This document shows positions 8,922-17,989 of a stretch of 64,000 nt of DNA, piece by piece (within the stretch, counting starts at the first letter, position 1; each line of letters starts with the position of its first letter). The notes beneath the pieces are model-generated. The model had not been told where the DNA came from. It did not search any database and was given only the letters and a program-made list of their open reading frames with translations. Both the position numbers and the translations under genes were made by a program. Source of the stretch: UBA2166 sp964463965 (GTDB taxonomy: Bacteria; Nitrospirota; Nitrospiria; Nitrospirales; UBA2166); the NCBI GenBank assembly GCA_964463965.1, contig CAYXED010000009.1, forward strand, positions 1 through 64,000, written 5' to 3'.

Positions 8922-10580
8922 TTATTGTGGAGAGCCATCTTCACGCAACGTTTGATCAGGTGGAGGATCTGCGATGATTCCTTTTGCGAGGGCATCAGCG
9001 TTCAGGGTATCGAGAGGAGGACCGTCCGTCTGAAGCAATGTTTGAGGGTCCTTTGCGGTGGGTGCCATTCGCATAATCGTATATTCGAGTTGATGATGTG
9101 CCTCCTCTAAGACAGGTTCACAGTTTTCTTTTTCGGTGTAATATCGGCTTTCGACGATGGTAATGCGGTATCTGTGTTGCCCCCATGAGATCACCGTACT
9201 TTCCCCAGGAGTCAAGTGCCAACTCTTTGGTGTAAACGGTTGATTTTTTGTCTTCGTGCGTTGTTGCTGGAGGACGTTTGGGTCTGTTGGAAGGCCGATA
9301 CTAGAGTCTCGAGGGATGATGCTCACTCGTGGTCGATACAATGTCCAACAGGCGCCATGCTGCACGGCTTCATCTCGGTCGTGGAGTCGTTGACTGATTT
9401 CAAAAGGCGGAGAGTGTTTTGGTGTCAGGGTGGGATGCCCGAGGCGTTTCTCCATAATTAACCATGGGCCGTTCGCATCTGCGAGTGAGACGCCGAGTCC
9501 GATGCCCACAGGCGCATGCGTGTGGTGTACTTCACCCGTGACTATTGACGGATGGTCGAGGATGTCCAGATGTAGTCCAGGAGTCCAATCCAAGTCTAGG
9601 GTAATTGAGTGGGCACTGTGTTCTTCCTGCAAGTGTATGAGGCTGTCTACGACTTTTGCCTCACCTTGAATGCGTACTGACTCGTTGCGCAATGGGCGTG
9701 TGTCTCGTTGAATGGTCCAGTGCAATCGCGATAGCTCGGTCCCTTGGCTTGTCAAGAAACTTTTCTTACGTTCTTGTGCATTAGGTTTTCGCAACAATTG
9801 GTTATTGTGATCGTATTGTGATGGGACTTTTCGGCTTTTAGCTTGTTTTCGTTGCCGTTGGAGCTCGCTGCCCTGATAGGTGCCGGCGAGTTTAGCTTTC
9901 AAGCGTTCAATCGCTTCAAAGTCTCCTTTGGCTTCTGCCTGTTTCAGCTTCTCTTTCCAGTGCGTGATTTGTGCTTTTGTTGGCATGGATGTTGAGGTAT
10001 GGATGACACCTGGAGACGGTTGTGCAACGAAGTTCCGTCGTTTTTCTTCAACGATGGCCGCTGTTAAATGTTCTCCTCCAGGGACTGTTGCGTTCACCAC
10101 GGCACGCGCTTCGGGGTCAAACTGCAGTTTTTGCTGTATGTCATGGGGATGCGTGTCTGTTATGGCTTCTCCTTCTTGTCCGCCGAACTGTATGGCTTCT
10201 CCTTCTTGCCCCCCGAGGGGTTGTTGGTGTTGAGGGGTACGGTCTGGTGTTACGCGAAAAGGTTTTCGTCCGACAGGGGCACCTTCCTTGACAGGGTCAG
10301 GAAGCATGTTTGAGGGCGGGACAGTTGAGGGCGCAGTAGGGTTTAGCTCACGCTCTAGGTTATCCAATGCCTTTGAGGCTCGTTCACGTACGGTATCCCG
10401 TTCATCAACCACGCGTTGAATATGACCAGTTGGGATGGTGCTAATTATGGTCGATGAATGTGATGGATGGGATTGGATATTGCTTTGAGCGAACATGTCG
10501 CCATTCATCGTAAGCAAGATCAGGAGCATGCACGCGCTGATCAAGTATAAGGTTTTTAACCCTTGCTGTTTGTGCAGCAT
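8922..10580 (-). CDS. Secreted 552-aa protein with shared linker and coiled-coil modules
   Basis: The signal peptide ends near GDMFA-QS. Residues about 60-105 carry the linker ERASKALDNLERE ... PVKEGAPVGRKPF, also found in the carboxypeptidase (3230) and the long trypsin (11946). After a 10-aa tandem duplication (GGQEGEAI) comes a coiled-coil with KEKLKQAEAKGDFEAIERLK and LAGTYQGS, shared only with the trypsin. The C-terminal half (about 280-552) looks like a beta-rich domain with LDLDWTPGLHLDI and WHLTPGESTVISWGQHRY; I do not recognise it. The start is supported by AGGAGG upstream of the ATG at 10580. It is on the same strand as, and just upstream of, the repeat-split protease, so the two are probably co-expressed. 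Confidence 0.7.
   Translation of the reverse strand: MLHKQQGLKTLYLISACMLLILLTMNGDMFAQSNIQSHPSHSSTIISTIPTGHIQRVVDERDTVRERASKALDNLERELNPTAPSTVPPSNMLPDPVKEGAPVGRKPFRVTPDRTPQHQQPLGGQEGEAIQFGGQEGEAITDTHPHDIQQKLQFDPEARAVVNATVPGGEHLTAAIVEEKRRNFVAQPSPGVIHTSTSMPTKAQITHWKEKLKQAEAKGDFEAIERLKAKLAGTYQGSELQRQRKQAKSRKVPSQYDHNNQLLRKPNAQERKKSFLTSQGTELSRLHWTIQRDTRPLRNESVRIQGEAKVVDSLIHLQEEHSAHSITLDLDWTPGLHLDILDHPSIVTGEVHHTHAPVGIGLGVSLADANGPWLIMEKRLGHPTLTPKHSPPFEISQRLHDRDEAVQHGACWTLYRPRVSIIPRDSSIGLPTDPNVLQQQRTKTKNQPFTPKSWHLTPGESTVISWGQHRYRITIVESRYYTEKENCEPVLEEAHHQLEYTIMRMAPTAKDPQTLLQTDGPPLDTLNADALAKGIIADPPPDQTLREDGSPQ
10161..10220 (-). repeat. Tandem 30-bp duplication inside the 552-aa protein gene
   Basis: Two 30-bp units (10161-10190 and 10191-10220) differ at a few bases near the end. 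They encode the 10-aa unit containing GGQEGEAI twice. The duplication is in frame and lies between the shared linker and the coiled-coil. Confidence 0.75.
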
Positions 10581-10721
10581 GTGGAACCTCCTTGTGAGTG
10601 CTCAGAGTGTCCATAAAAGAAAAATTTCTTTTGTTTTAAAGGCTATATTGAATTGCGATTCTCTTCGGGCTATTGTGTGATGTCAAGTCTAAAAAATGTA
10701 TGCGATCTTGGAGGTGTTCTT

Positions 10722-11234
10722 ATGCGTACAGATATGTACTTGTTGCTGAGGAATGGATGTGGCGTATTACTGTTGATTTTGGGAGCCTTCTCTTCGGGAG
10801 TCTGTTTTGCAGCTGGGAATCACAGTGATGATGGTGTATGGTTAATGACTCCTGATGAAGCGGCTATGTCGGCACCCGATGGGTACCCTGGTGTGCGTGG
10901 AGGCGCACCGTTTGATATTGGACGTGAAGTTCCCAATACCGGTCCGTCTATTGAAGTTATTACGCCACTTGATGGGGGACAGTCGCAGGTTCCTTTTGAA
11001 ATTGTGGTGAACTTTTCTCCACGGCATGCACCTGTTGATGTTTCGACTGTGCGGGTGCATGTTGTAAAGTTTGTGGCAATTAATATTACGAAACGTGTAA
11101 AGCCGTTTATCTCTGAACAAGGCATTCATATTCCTGATGCGAAAGTGCCGCCTGGAAAGTATATCGTGCGTGTGCGCGTTGAAGATGCGGATGGGGGCCG
11201 GAGTGTACGTAACATTAGTTTAGAGGTGATGTAA
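10722..11234 (+). CDS. Exported Ig-like domain protein of unknown function
   Basis: The 170-aa product starts at the ATG at 10722, with GGAGG about 7 bases upstream; a frame start at 10653 gives an N-terminus without a signal. The signal peptide runs to SSGVCFA-AG. The mature part has a Pro/Gly-rich stretch (DGYPGVRGGAPFDIG), then a probable single beta-sandwich (SIEVITPLDGGQSQVPFEIVV ... YIVRVRVEDADGGRSVRNISLEV), as in bacterial Ig or cadherin-like folds. It is the first gene of a plus-strand run leading into the LPP20-like and trypsin genes, and its stop region abuts the next gene, so co-transcription is likely. Confidence 0.65.
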   Translation: MRTDMYLLLRNGCGVLLLILGAFSSGVCFAAGNHSDDGVWLMTPDEAAMSAPDGYPGVRGGAPFDIGREVPNTGPSIEVITPLDGGQSQVPFEIVVNFSPRHAPVDVSTVRVHVVKFVAINITKRVKPFISEQGIHIPDAKVPPGKYIVRVRVEDADGGRSVRNISLEVM

Positions 11235-11290
11235 TGTTGAAAGGACGTGTGTTGAACAATAGAAGTAATGAAGATGAAAAGGAGGATGTT

Positions 11291-11911
11291 ATGGGGCACG
11301 TGATGCTACAACATTGTATCTACCGTGTGGTGGTTGGAATGATCATTATGGGATTAACGGGACTTGGTTGTTCGAGTGGCCCGTCAGTGCCTCCGAGTGA
11401 GCTTCCGCTTCAGGAGGTCGATGGACCAGAATGGTTGACGCAAAAAGGCGCGGCGTTTAGTGGAGACAAAGCCATATTTTACGGTGTCGGGCTTGCCGCA
11501 AATGTGATGAGTAGTACGTCAAAACGTCGGGCTGCGGAAGCGCAAGCGCGTCGGGATATTGCTCAAACATTTAATACGTATATTGGTGCACTTAATAAGC
11601 AGTATCTTGCAGATACCACTGCAGGATCCATGGAGGCTCATAGTGTCGAACAGCATATTGAAGATGTGATGAAAGACGTGGCAGAGGCGACGTTGGTTGG
11701 GGTTACCATCGAACAATATTGGGAACACCCACATAAGAATGAGGTGTATGCCCTCGCGCGACTCGACTTGCAACGTTTTTTGGATGTGATAGAGGCACTG
11801 CAATCTTCACAAGAAGCTTTTAAAGAACTTGATGCCAAGATGCGAGACTTTGTCCGTAAGAATGCGAAACAAGCGCATAAGAATTTGAATGCAGAGTTGG
11901 AGAAGCGATAG
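11291..11911 (+). CDS. LPP20-like lipoprotein, copy A
   Basis: A 206-aa lipoprotein starting at the ATG at 11291 (AAAAGGAGG upstream). The lipobox is GLGC at Cys27, followed by SSGPSVPPSELPLQEVDGPEWL. The body (residues about 45-175) matches the LPP20-type pattern: a GVG strand, then an Arg/Ala-rich helix (KRRAAEAQARRDIAQ), a central helical region (SVEQHIEDVMKDVAEATLVG) and a YALARLDL strand. The C-terminus is a charged helix. Copy B at 23426 is nearly the same along its whole length. Each copy is followed by a trypsin-like protease gene. An upstream in-frame ATG (11234) is less likely because it lacks the good ribosome site. The molecular role of LPP20 proteins is not settled. Confidence 0.75.
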   Translation: MGHVMLQHCIYRVVVGMIIMGLTGLGCSSGPSVPPSELPLQEVDGPEWLTQKGAAFSGDKAIFYGVGLAANVMSSTSKRRAAEAQARRDIAQTFNTYIGALNKQYLADTTAGSMEAHSVEQHIEDVMKDVAEATLVGVTIEQYWEHPHKNEVYALARLDLQRFLDVIEALQSSQEAFKELDAKMRDFVRKNAKQAHKNLNAELEKR

Positions 11912-11945
11912 AATTACCGTTGTGTGTTTTGATGATGAGCAAAGC

Positions 11946-14912
11946 ATGAAAGAAAGAATAGTGATGATGCGAATGATATGGAGTGTGCTGTGCGTGCTGC
12001 TCGTCGGAGGCATGATGGCTCCGACGCTTCTTATGGCTGATTCGCTAACGCCGCGACAGTTATATGCGTATGCAGCACCTGGGACAGTGTTTATTTTGAG
12101 TACATCTCATGTGCCTGGTGATGGGGAGATGGGTACGGGGATTGTGGTTGATCCGAGTGGCCTGGTGTTGACCAATGCACACGTGGTGATGGACGAACGC
12201 AGTGGACATCCGTATGCAATGGTAGAAGTGATGCTGAAGCCCGCGCATCTGTCAGGGGTGCCGGCGCAAGATTTGACACAGCGCTTTTCGGCCACAATCG
12301 AACATGTTGACTCCACCTTGGATCTTGCGGTGTTACAAGTCCAATCAGGAGTGTCGTTTCCGGTTGTGTTGGCACTCGGTAATTCCGATCAGGCAGGGAT
12401 TGGGGAAGCGGTGGTCGCCATTGGGCATCCTGAAAAAGGGGGCTTGTGGACGTTAACGACGGGTGTGATTAGTTCGACCTTTGATGCCTATGGGGGGGTT
12501 GAAGGAAAGCATGTCTTTCAGACGGAAACGAGTCTGAATCGTGGAAACTCTGGAGGACCATTGTTGAATCCTTCCGGCCATGTTGTGGGAATCAATACCG
12601 CAGTGGCACGGGTAGCGGATGATGGGATGCCGATTACCGACATTAGTTTTGCTATAAAATCAAATGTTGCACGGCATTGGTTAGCTTCGAATCAGATTGT
12701 GCTTCCAGAAGCACCACAGATTGATGCAGGTACCATCGTAGTCGGACGGAGGTTGGCGGGAGGTATGGCCCCGGCGTTGCCGGTGGCGCGTCCGTTTGCC
12801 ATCAGTACGTTGATGCGAACATTACAGCCGTCACTTGACCCCGAGGCTCCCGCATGGGTGACACATCAGGCGGTGTCCAGTGGAGGACTTCTTTCTGCCG
12901 TAGGCAAGGGTCTTGCGACAGTGGGGACGGGTTTGGCGATTACAGAGAAAGCTATTGTGTCGGCTGATGAGGCGGCTACGGGGAATTTATGGGGGTTGCT
13001 CTGGAGGACTGTAGGCACGCTCTTGTTTCCAGAATACACCCGTGATGGACGAGCGAGTATTTGGGCGACAGGCCCTGTCAGCAGTCTTCGGACGACCATG
13101 GGAACCTCAGGGTTGGTGGGACGGAAGGTGACTGATGCTTCTCAAGTTAGTTTGGAGCAGGCTCAAGCACAGGTGCAGTCCATTGTTGATGAGGTAATGG
13201 TTCAGGTAAAAATTAATGCCGAGTGGGTGTCGACGGATGGGAAGACCGCCTATTCTCGGGCGCAAGTTGCGATGGCCGATGTGCGTGCCGTGATCCAGCG
13301 TCACCAGCCGGAACGGATTTGGACTTCTGGAACGGCGAGTGTGGGTGAACCGATGTTGACAGCTGATCAAACTGGCGAAGTGCGAGAGCGGGCCTCTGAT
13401 GCCTTTGGCGATCTTGAGCGTGAGCTTGATCCTAACGCGTCAAGCACGCCGCCGATTCCAGGACCGCCTGGGCTCTTACCTGAAGCGGTGGGTGAAGGGG
13501 AGTCCGTTGGCCGCAAGCCATTTAAATTACCAAAACAGCGGGCGACTACACCTACCCAAGCGCAAATCAAGCGTTGGCAAAAAAAATTGAAAGAAGCGGA
13601 AGCGAAGGGGGATCTGGAAGCGATTGAACGGTTGAAAGAGAAATTGGCAGGAACGTATCAAGGCAGCGTCCTCCAACAACAACGTAAGAAGGTAAAAAAG
13701 CGACCGTTTACACCGAACACTCGTGTTCCGATGCTACCCAAGGGAGCATTCAAAAAACCGCCGCAATTTCCCCACTTACGGTCTGTGATGCCGATGTCGT
13801 CTGATCCGACGCAGTGCATCAATAGTAAGATGGCGTCGTTTAGTCTTGATGCATGTTTTGCGGCCTGTAGTGCAAAATATGCGCAACTTGGGTCGACATC
13901 AACCGCAAATTGTAAGGTGGTTTGTAGTGAGGCACATAAAAAACGTGAAGAGCTCACACGAAAGCAGTGTCGCAATGACAATGATGGGGATGGAATCTCA
14001 AATCAGATTGACCAATGTCCAAATACAAAAATTGGGATGCGTGTCAATTGGGTGGGATGTGCTGATAGCGACGGTGACTCAATTGCTGATAATCAGGATA
14101 AGTGTCCACGGACTCCACGGGGTACTCCCGTGAATTTGCATGGATGTGATCTGAGGACACAGTGTGAAGAAGGGAATAACTGTGGCGACCCTGAGCCACG
14201 ATGTTCAACACCTCACGAATGTGCACGATTACTTGAAATACCGCTTCCTCCTGATGAGACGCCAGCGTCGATTCGTAAAGTTCTTGCAAAAAAGTTTCTG
14301 AGCAGACGTGCGCATGATATTAATTGTCCCAACGATCATGAGCCACCTCCACAACCGCAACTATTCACTCCAGAAGCGCATGTAGTTTCACAGGAGGTAG
14401 GTGCGGTAACCGTGACTCTGGATAATGGTGTCGTGGTAAATGGTCCAACGGTGCCGCTTGCGTTGGAATGGGAAGCTGTTGAAGATTCTTGTGCTCCGGT
14501 GACATACAGTGTGTATATCGAATCATACCATTGTCATACTTTAGGCGATTTAATTGAGCCGCATAGTTATCACAATCGAGGATGGTGTCAGTGGATGCCG
14601 TATTCATATGAGTCAATTCCTCAGGATCAAAACCCTCAGACACAGTTGAATGTTGAGTTGCCCCTTGGAAAGATTTTCTACGAGTCGCATGTGCCGTTCA
14701 TTCCGGAGCTGGGATGGGATGAAAACTTTACTGGTGATTTCAGTATCAATTATCAACCCGCATGGTTTCGAGTCCAGATATTGGCGCATGATGGGAATGG
14801 TCTGACAAGCGCTTCGTTGGGCCCACATACTGATGCGCATTATTTTGTGTTCTACGGCAATCCATTGTTTATTTCTCCAAACAAATTAACTGAAATTCCG
14901 GTGGCACCATGA
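11946..14912 (+). CDS. Exported trypsin/HtrA-like serine protease with long multi-module tail
   Basis: About 988 aa. A signal peptide (to APTLLMA-DS) precedes an S1C-type protease domain with the triad H79 (LTNAHVV), D126 (TLDLAVLQ) and S202 (RGNSGGPL). No PDZ domain is evident. Residues about 480-540 carry the linker RERASDAFGDLERE ... GESVGRKPF. Then comes the coiled-coil KKLKEAEAKGDLEAIERLK...LAGTYQGS, a Cys-rich patch, two thrombospondin type 3-like calcium repeats (DNDGDGISNQIDQCP, DSDGDSIADNQDKCP) and a C-terminal beta domain (YSVYIESYHCHTL). The protease domain is closely related to that at 24595. The ATG at 11964 is an alternative start. It probably cleaves misfolded or specific envelope proteins. 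Confidence 0.8.
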   Translation: MKERIVMMRMIWSVLCVLLVGGMMAPTLLMADSLTPRQLYAYAAPGTVFILSTSHVPGDGEMGTGIVVDPSGLVLTNAHVVMDERSGHPYAMVEVMLKPAHLSGVPAQDLTQRFSATIEHVDSTLDLAVLQVQSGVSFPVVLALGNSDQAGIGEAVVAIGHPEKGGLWTLTTGVISSTFDAYGGVEGKHVFQTETSLNRGNSGGPLLNPSGHVVGINTAVARVADDGMPITDISFAIKSNVARHWLASNQIVLPEAPQIDAGTIVVGRRLAGGMAPALPVARPFAISTLMRTLQPSLDPEAPAWVTHQAVSSGGLLSAVGKGLATVGTGLAITEKAIVSADEAATGNLWGLLWRTVGTLLFPEYTRDGRASIWATGPVSSLRTTMGTSGLVGRKVTDASQVSLEQAQAQVQSIVDEVMVQVKINAEWVSTDGKTAYSRAQVAMADVRAVIQRHQPERIWTSGTASVGEPMLTADQTGEVRERASDAFGDLERELDPNASSTPPIPGPPGLLPEAVGEGESVGRKPFKLPKQRATTPTQAQIKRWQKKLKEAEAKGDLEAIERLKEKLAGTYQGSVLQQQRKKVKKRPFTPNTRVPMLPKGAFKKPPQFPHLRSVMPMSSDPTQCINSKMASFSLDACFAACSAKYAQLGSTSTANCKVVCSEAHKKREELTRKQCRNDNDGDGISNQIDQCPNTKIGMRVNWVGCADSDGDSIADNQDKCPRTPRGTPVNLHGCDLRTQCEEGNNCGDPEPRCSTPHECARLLEIPLPPDETPASIRKVLAKKFLSRRAHDINCPNDHEPPPQPQLFTPEAHVVSQEVGAVTVTLDNGVVVNGPTVPLALEWEAVEDSCAPVTYSVYIESYHCHTLGDLIEPHSYHNRGWCQWMPYSYESIPQDQNPQTQLNVELPLGKIFYESHVPFIPELGWDENFTGDFSINYQPAWFRVQILAHDGNGLTSASLGPHTDAHYFVFYGNPLFISPNKLTEIPVAP

Positions 14913-17900
14913 GGTGGAGTGTAATGAGACTGTTTGATGTGCGTAACTTCTCTTGTTTTCACGAGAAGTGTGAGGATAGAGAACAATCGGATGGGTATGC
15001 TGAAACAAAGGTGTGGCAGGAGGGCTTAATCACAAGAAGTTCTTTGATGGGTCGTATGTTCTGTGCGCGATGGATGGGCGGCGTAGGGATCGTATTGGGG
15101 CTCCTCTTAAGTAGTGCTGGACCACTTAGTGCTTATAACACTGATACTCATCAACACATTGCCGAATTGGGGTATGCCTACCTTAAGGCAGTTGATTTGT
15201 GTGAACCAATTCCTCTTGGAGGTGGAGATGCGCTGGCGACATGCAGCAATCAGTGTACAAAAGTTGTTTTGGATAATGTGCGTAATATGCGTGAGGAAGG
15301 GTATACCTGCTCATGTGCAGAAGCAGCGTGTGAAACGAGTTGTGGGGGGCTGACAGGGATCGATAAATTTTCCTGTGTAGAACAGTGTGTGGCGACTGGG
15401 GTAGGACAACAGTGTGCGAGTGATAATTCATGCGAGTCTCCGTACTTTTGGGTCCCTAATCAGAGTGAAGTGATTACATCTTTAGTCTGTACAGAGGAAT
15501 GTTTTGAGGAGACTAACCTCACATTTGCTGATGAATGTACGGCGTTTTCAAGTGTCCTCGCCTCAGAAAAAGTAACCGCGCAAAAAGCACGAGATACGGT
15601 GGCGTTCTACCAAGAGTTTGAAACAAGTGCGTGTCCTCCAACGACCTATGACTATCATAACCGTGATGCGTGTAATTCGAATAACCTGAATACGGTCAGA
15701 AAACCACTTGCAGAATGGAAACTTGCGGTGTTTGGGGCTAAAACGATTGATGGCACCCCGGATCCTCCAAATGTGGATGTGGCAGATGATCCAGAACTTT
15801 TTCCCGAACACACTCCCGTTCTAAGTGCGGGGGTGCTGAGTGCAACTAACACGGTTGAAAATGGGGATGAAGAAAAGACAGACTTCACTGGAACCATCAT
15901 CGGGTTCCATGCCAACGCGGTTGATCATCTGATGGACATGTATACCACGCATAAGATTTTGCCAGTTGTTGAAGATAGTTTGAAGTTGGCATCACAAATA
16001 GGCGTGGGTGCAGGGGGCGGTGCCTTGGCTGCAGTGGTTGCCGTTGGAGGTGTTGTGGCGTGTGCTGTGGGCTGTGTTTTTACCCTAGGTTTTGGAGATT
16101 TCTGTGAAGATTGTTTTGACGCTGTTTATAATGCAACGAAAAATATTCTTGAGGGCACCAAAGAATTCATCGATGACATCGAAGAGACGCATTGGTTTGC
16201 CGCAGGTACTGGCCCAACAACCGCTGGGCATGAAAATACCAGTATGTCACATTTTATGAATACTGAAGGTTCTGCAAAAACGCTTATGACTATACCGGGG
16301 CCGTCGTTTGGAAAGTGGGATGATACAGATGGATGGCGTCCCGCAGAAGCTTTTGGCCCTGGGGGAGCATTTGTTCAGGGTCTTTTAGAGGCTGGCATTG
16401 ATTTGCTGTGGGAGATCCGTATCGATTATCCGATGTCTCAGCGTGCAATTGACAATTATCACGTGGAGGCACCTGATGATCTGATGAAAAAAAGTGACAC
16501 GCGTGGTGTGCACTATTGGCATAGTTTTGGTATGCCCAACTATACTTTTCTCCCAGTCGATAATCTTGCCAATTACTGGTGGCACAAGTGGCTTCAGGGA
16601 CGTGTGACGGAGGAGATGGACAGTGATGGACAGTCCAGTTCTGTCACAGAGCAAACTTATGGTCTTTTGCCATTGGGTGGGGTATTGCATGGAGTTCAAG
16701 ATATTACTCAGCCATATCATACGTGGGGTATTACCGCACAGGGGCATGCGCCCTATGAGGACCGATTGTCCAATTTTCTCGATCCTACGCTTCATCGGAA
16801 TAAGAACGGGGATGGTCCAGCAGTCCCGCTGTTAATTAACCTTAATGATCCAGCGCAGGAGCAGATTTTTCTGCAGCGAGTTGGAGAGTTTATCGAGCAA
16901 ATTTATACGGAAGTAATTGATCCCGCAGGAGGGGTCTTACACATGCGACGTTTAGCGCATTTTTTGTATTCCCAGGTTACCAATGCGGAGACCGAGATCA
17001 AGCTGAGTACTGATCTTCCCGGGCTGTCGTGGTTTGACTACGATATCGAAGATCAGTTTGTTAGAGAAACAGGTGTGCCTCTTGCGGTTGCGGCGACAGT
17101 AGTTGTCTTGCTGGAAGGTGCGAGTCAGGGTGAGGCATTAGATGCGTACGAGAATCAGCTTAATTTGGATATGCAGAGTTTTCAGAACAAGGGGCCGGTG
17201 CCACCTCTAACATCAGCACTGCCTGAGGCCTCCTCGGATATGCCATTTGAGCAGGCAGGTTTATCTGCAACAGATATCCCCATTATCACCGCTCATGGGA
17301 GTTTTAGTGTTCCCGAAATTGTCTTGGCAGCAGGAGGAAATCCTTCAGGCAATTATAGTGACATTCCGGCAGGCTATATCGACGCGCATCCTTCGTGGGT
17401 ATGTGCAGGAGACCAGTTGCGAGCGCGCAAGGCTGTTCAACAGTATTACACCAATCAGATCAAGGGCCGTGATTTAGTCAGTATTGTCCTTGCTGAGAAA
17501 ATGCGGTGTGACTTTTTAGCATTAGGGATGCCTGTGCCACCAGATGCCACCCTTGATAGCGTTGCACAATACGAAGCTGAACAACTACAAGCAACAACCG
17601 GATGGTTCGGGCATGGATCAAGTAATAAAGTGGAGAAAGATTTGGCGTGTAAGAGTGCCAAGAAAGAGGATTTATTTTCTCCAGCTGCGATCGCAAACTT
17701 TAAAGCGCGTTGTAATAACACTTTAGATTCTGATGGCGATGGGGTCTTCGATGATCAGGATCAGTGTTGGACACCAGTCTCTGAAAATGGGATGTTGCAT
17801 GATACAGCAATGGCTGTAGTGGTACAGCCCAACGGGTGTATGTTCAATCACGAGTTAGCTCCGCCTACCCCTCCGATAAATCCCTTTATCCCTGGAACCA

Positions 17901-17917
17901 TCCGAGTGGCACCATGA
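14909..17917 (+). CDS. Large Cys-rich exported protein with phospholipase C/S1-P1-like zinc motifs
   Basis: 1002 aa from an ATG overlapping the upstream stop (ATGA). The only signal peptide-like segment begins at MGRMFCARW, so the ATG at 15047 may be the true start. After it come NTDTHQHIAELGYAYL and a Cys-rich region (about 20 Cys, pairs such as CSNQCTK, CSCAEAACETSC). Later come VHYWHSFGMP and WWHKWLQG, then VLHGVQDITQPYHTWGI and GHAPYED. The H..QD..QP.H and GH..YE pattern matches zinc-dependent phospholipase C/S1-P1 nuclease folds. The C-terminus has a DSDGDGVFDDQDQC calcium repeat and ends in RVAP. Enzymatic identity is inferred; it could be a lipase, a nuclease or a degenerate relative. 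Confidence 0.6.
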   Translation: MRWSVMRLFDVRNFSCFHEKCEDREQSDGYAETKVWQEGLITRSSLMGRMFCARWMGGVGIVLGLLLSSAGPLSAYNTDTHQHIAELGYAYLKAVDLCEPIPLGGGDALATCSNQCTKVVLDNVRNMREEGYTCSCAEAACETSCGGLTGIDKFSCVEQCVATGVGQQCASDNSCESPYFWVPNQSEVITSLVCTEECFEETNLTFADECTAFSSVLASEKVTAQKARDTVAFYQEFETSACPPTTYDYHNRDACNSNNLNTVRKPLAEWKLAVFGAKTIDGTPDPPNVDVADDPELFPEHTPVLSAGVLSATNTVENGDEEKTDFTGTIIGFHANAVDHLMDMYTTHKILPVVEDSLKLASQIGVGAGGGALAAVVAVGGVVACAVGCVFTLGFGDFCEDCFDAVYNATKNILEGTKEFIDDIEETHWFAAGTGPTTAGHENTSMSHFMNTEGSAKTLMTIPGPSFGKWDDTDGWRPAEAFGPGGAFVQGLLEAGIDLLWEIRIDYPMSQRAIDNYHVEAPDDLMKKSDTRGVHYWHSFGMPNYTFLPVDNLANYWWHKWLQGRVTEEMDSDGQSSSVTEQTYGLLPLGGVLHGVQDITQPYHTWGITAQGHAPYEDRLSNFLDPTLHRNKNGDGPAVPLLINLNDPAQEQIFLQRVGEFIEQIYTEVIDPAGGVLHMRRLAHFLYSQVTNAETEIKLSTDLPGLSWFDYDIEDQFVRETGVPLAVAATVVVLLEGASQGEALDAYENQLNLDMQSFQNKGPVPPLTSALPEASSDMPFEQAGLSATDIPIITAHGSFSVPEIVLAAGGNPSGNYSDIPAGYIDAHPSWVCAGDQLRARKAVQQYYTNQIKGRDLVSIVLAEKMRCDFLALGMPVPPDATLDSVAQYEAEQLQATTGWFGHGSSNKVEKDLACKSAKKEDLFSPAAIANFKARCNNTLDSDGDGVFDDQDQCWTPVSENGMLHDTAMAVVVQPNGCMFNHELAPPTPPINPFIPGTIRVAP

Positions 17918-17957
17918 GGTTAGGTGCTAAATTATATAGAGCCTAGTGTGGTGATAT

Positions 17958-17988
17958 AGGGGTCGTTACTCAAAGAGTGCCGGCCCCT
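17958..17988. terminator. Hairpin between convergent genes, probable bidirectional terminator
   Basis: A 14-base arm (17958-17971) pairs with 17975-17988 across an AAA loop, with one mismatch and two G-T pairs. It lies between two convergent stop codons and begins directly after the minus-strand gene's stop. There is no T-run, so Rho-independent function is plausible but unproven. Confidence 0.5.
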
Positions 17989-17989
17989 G

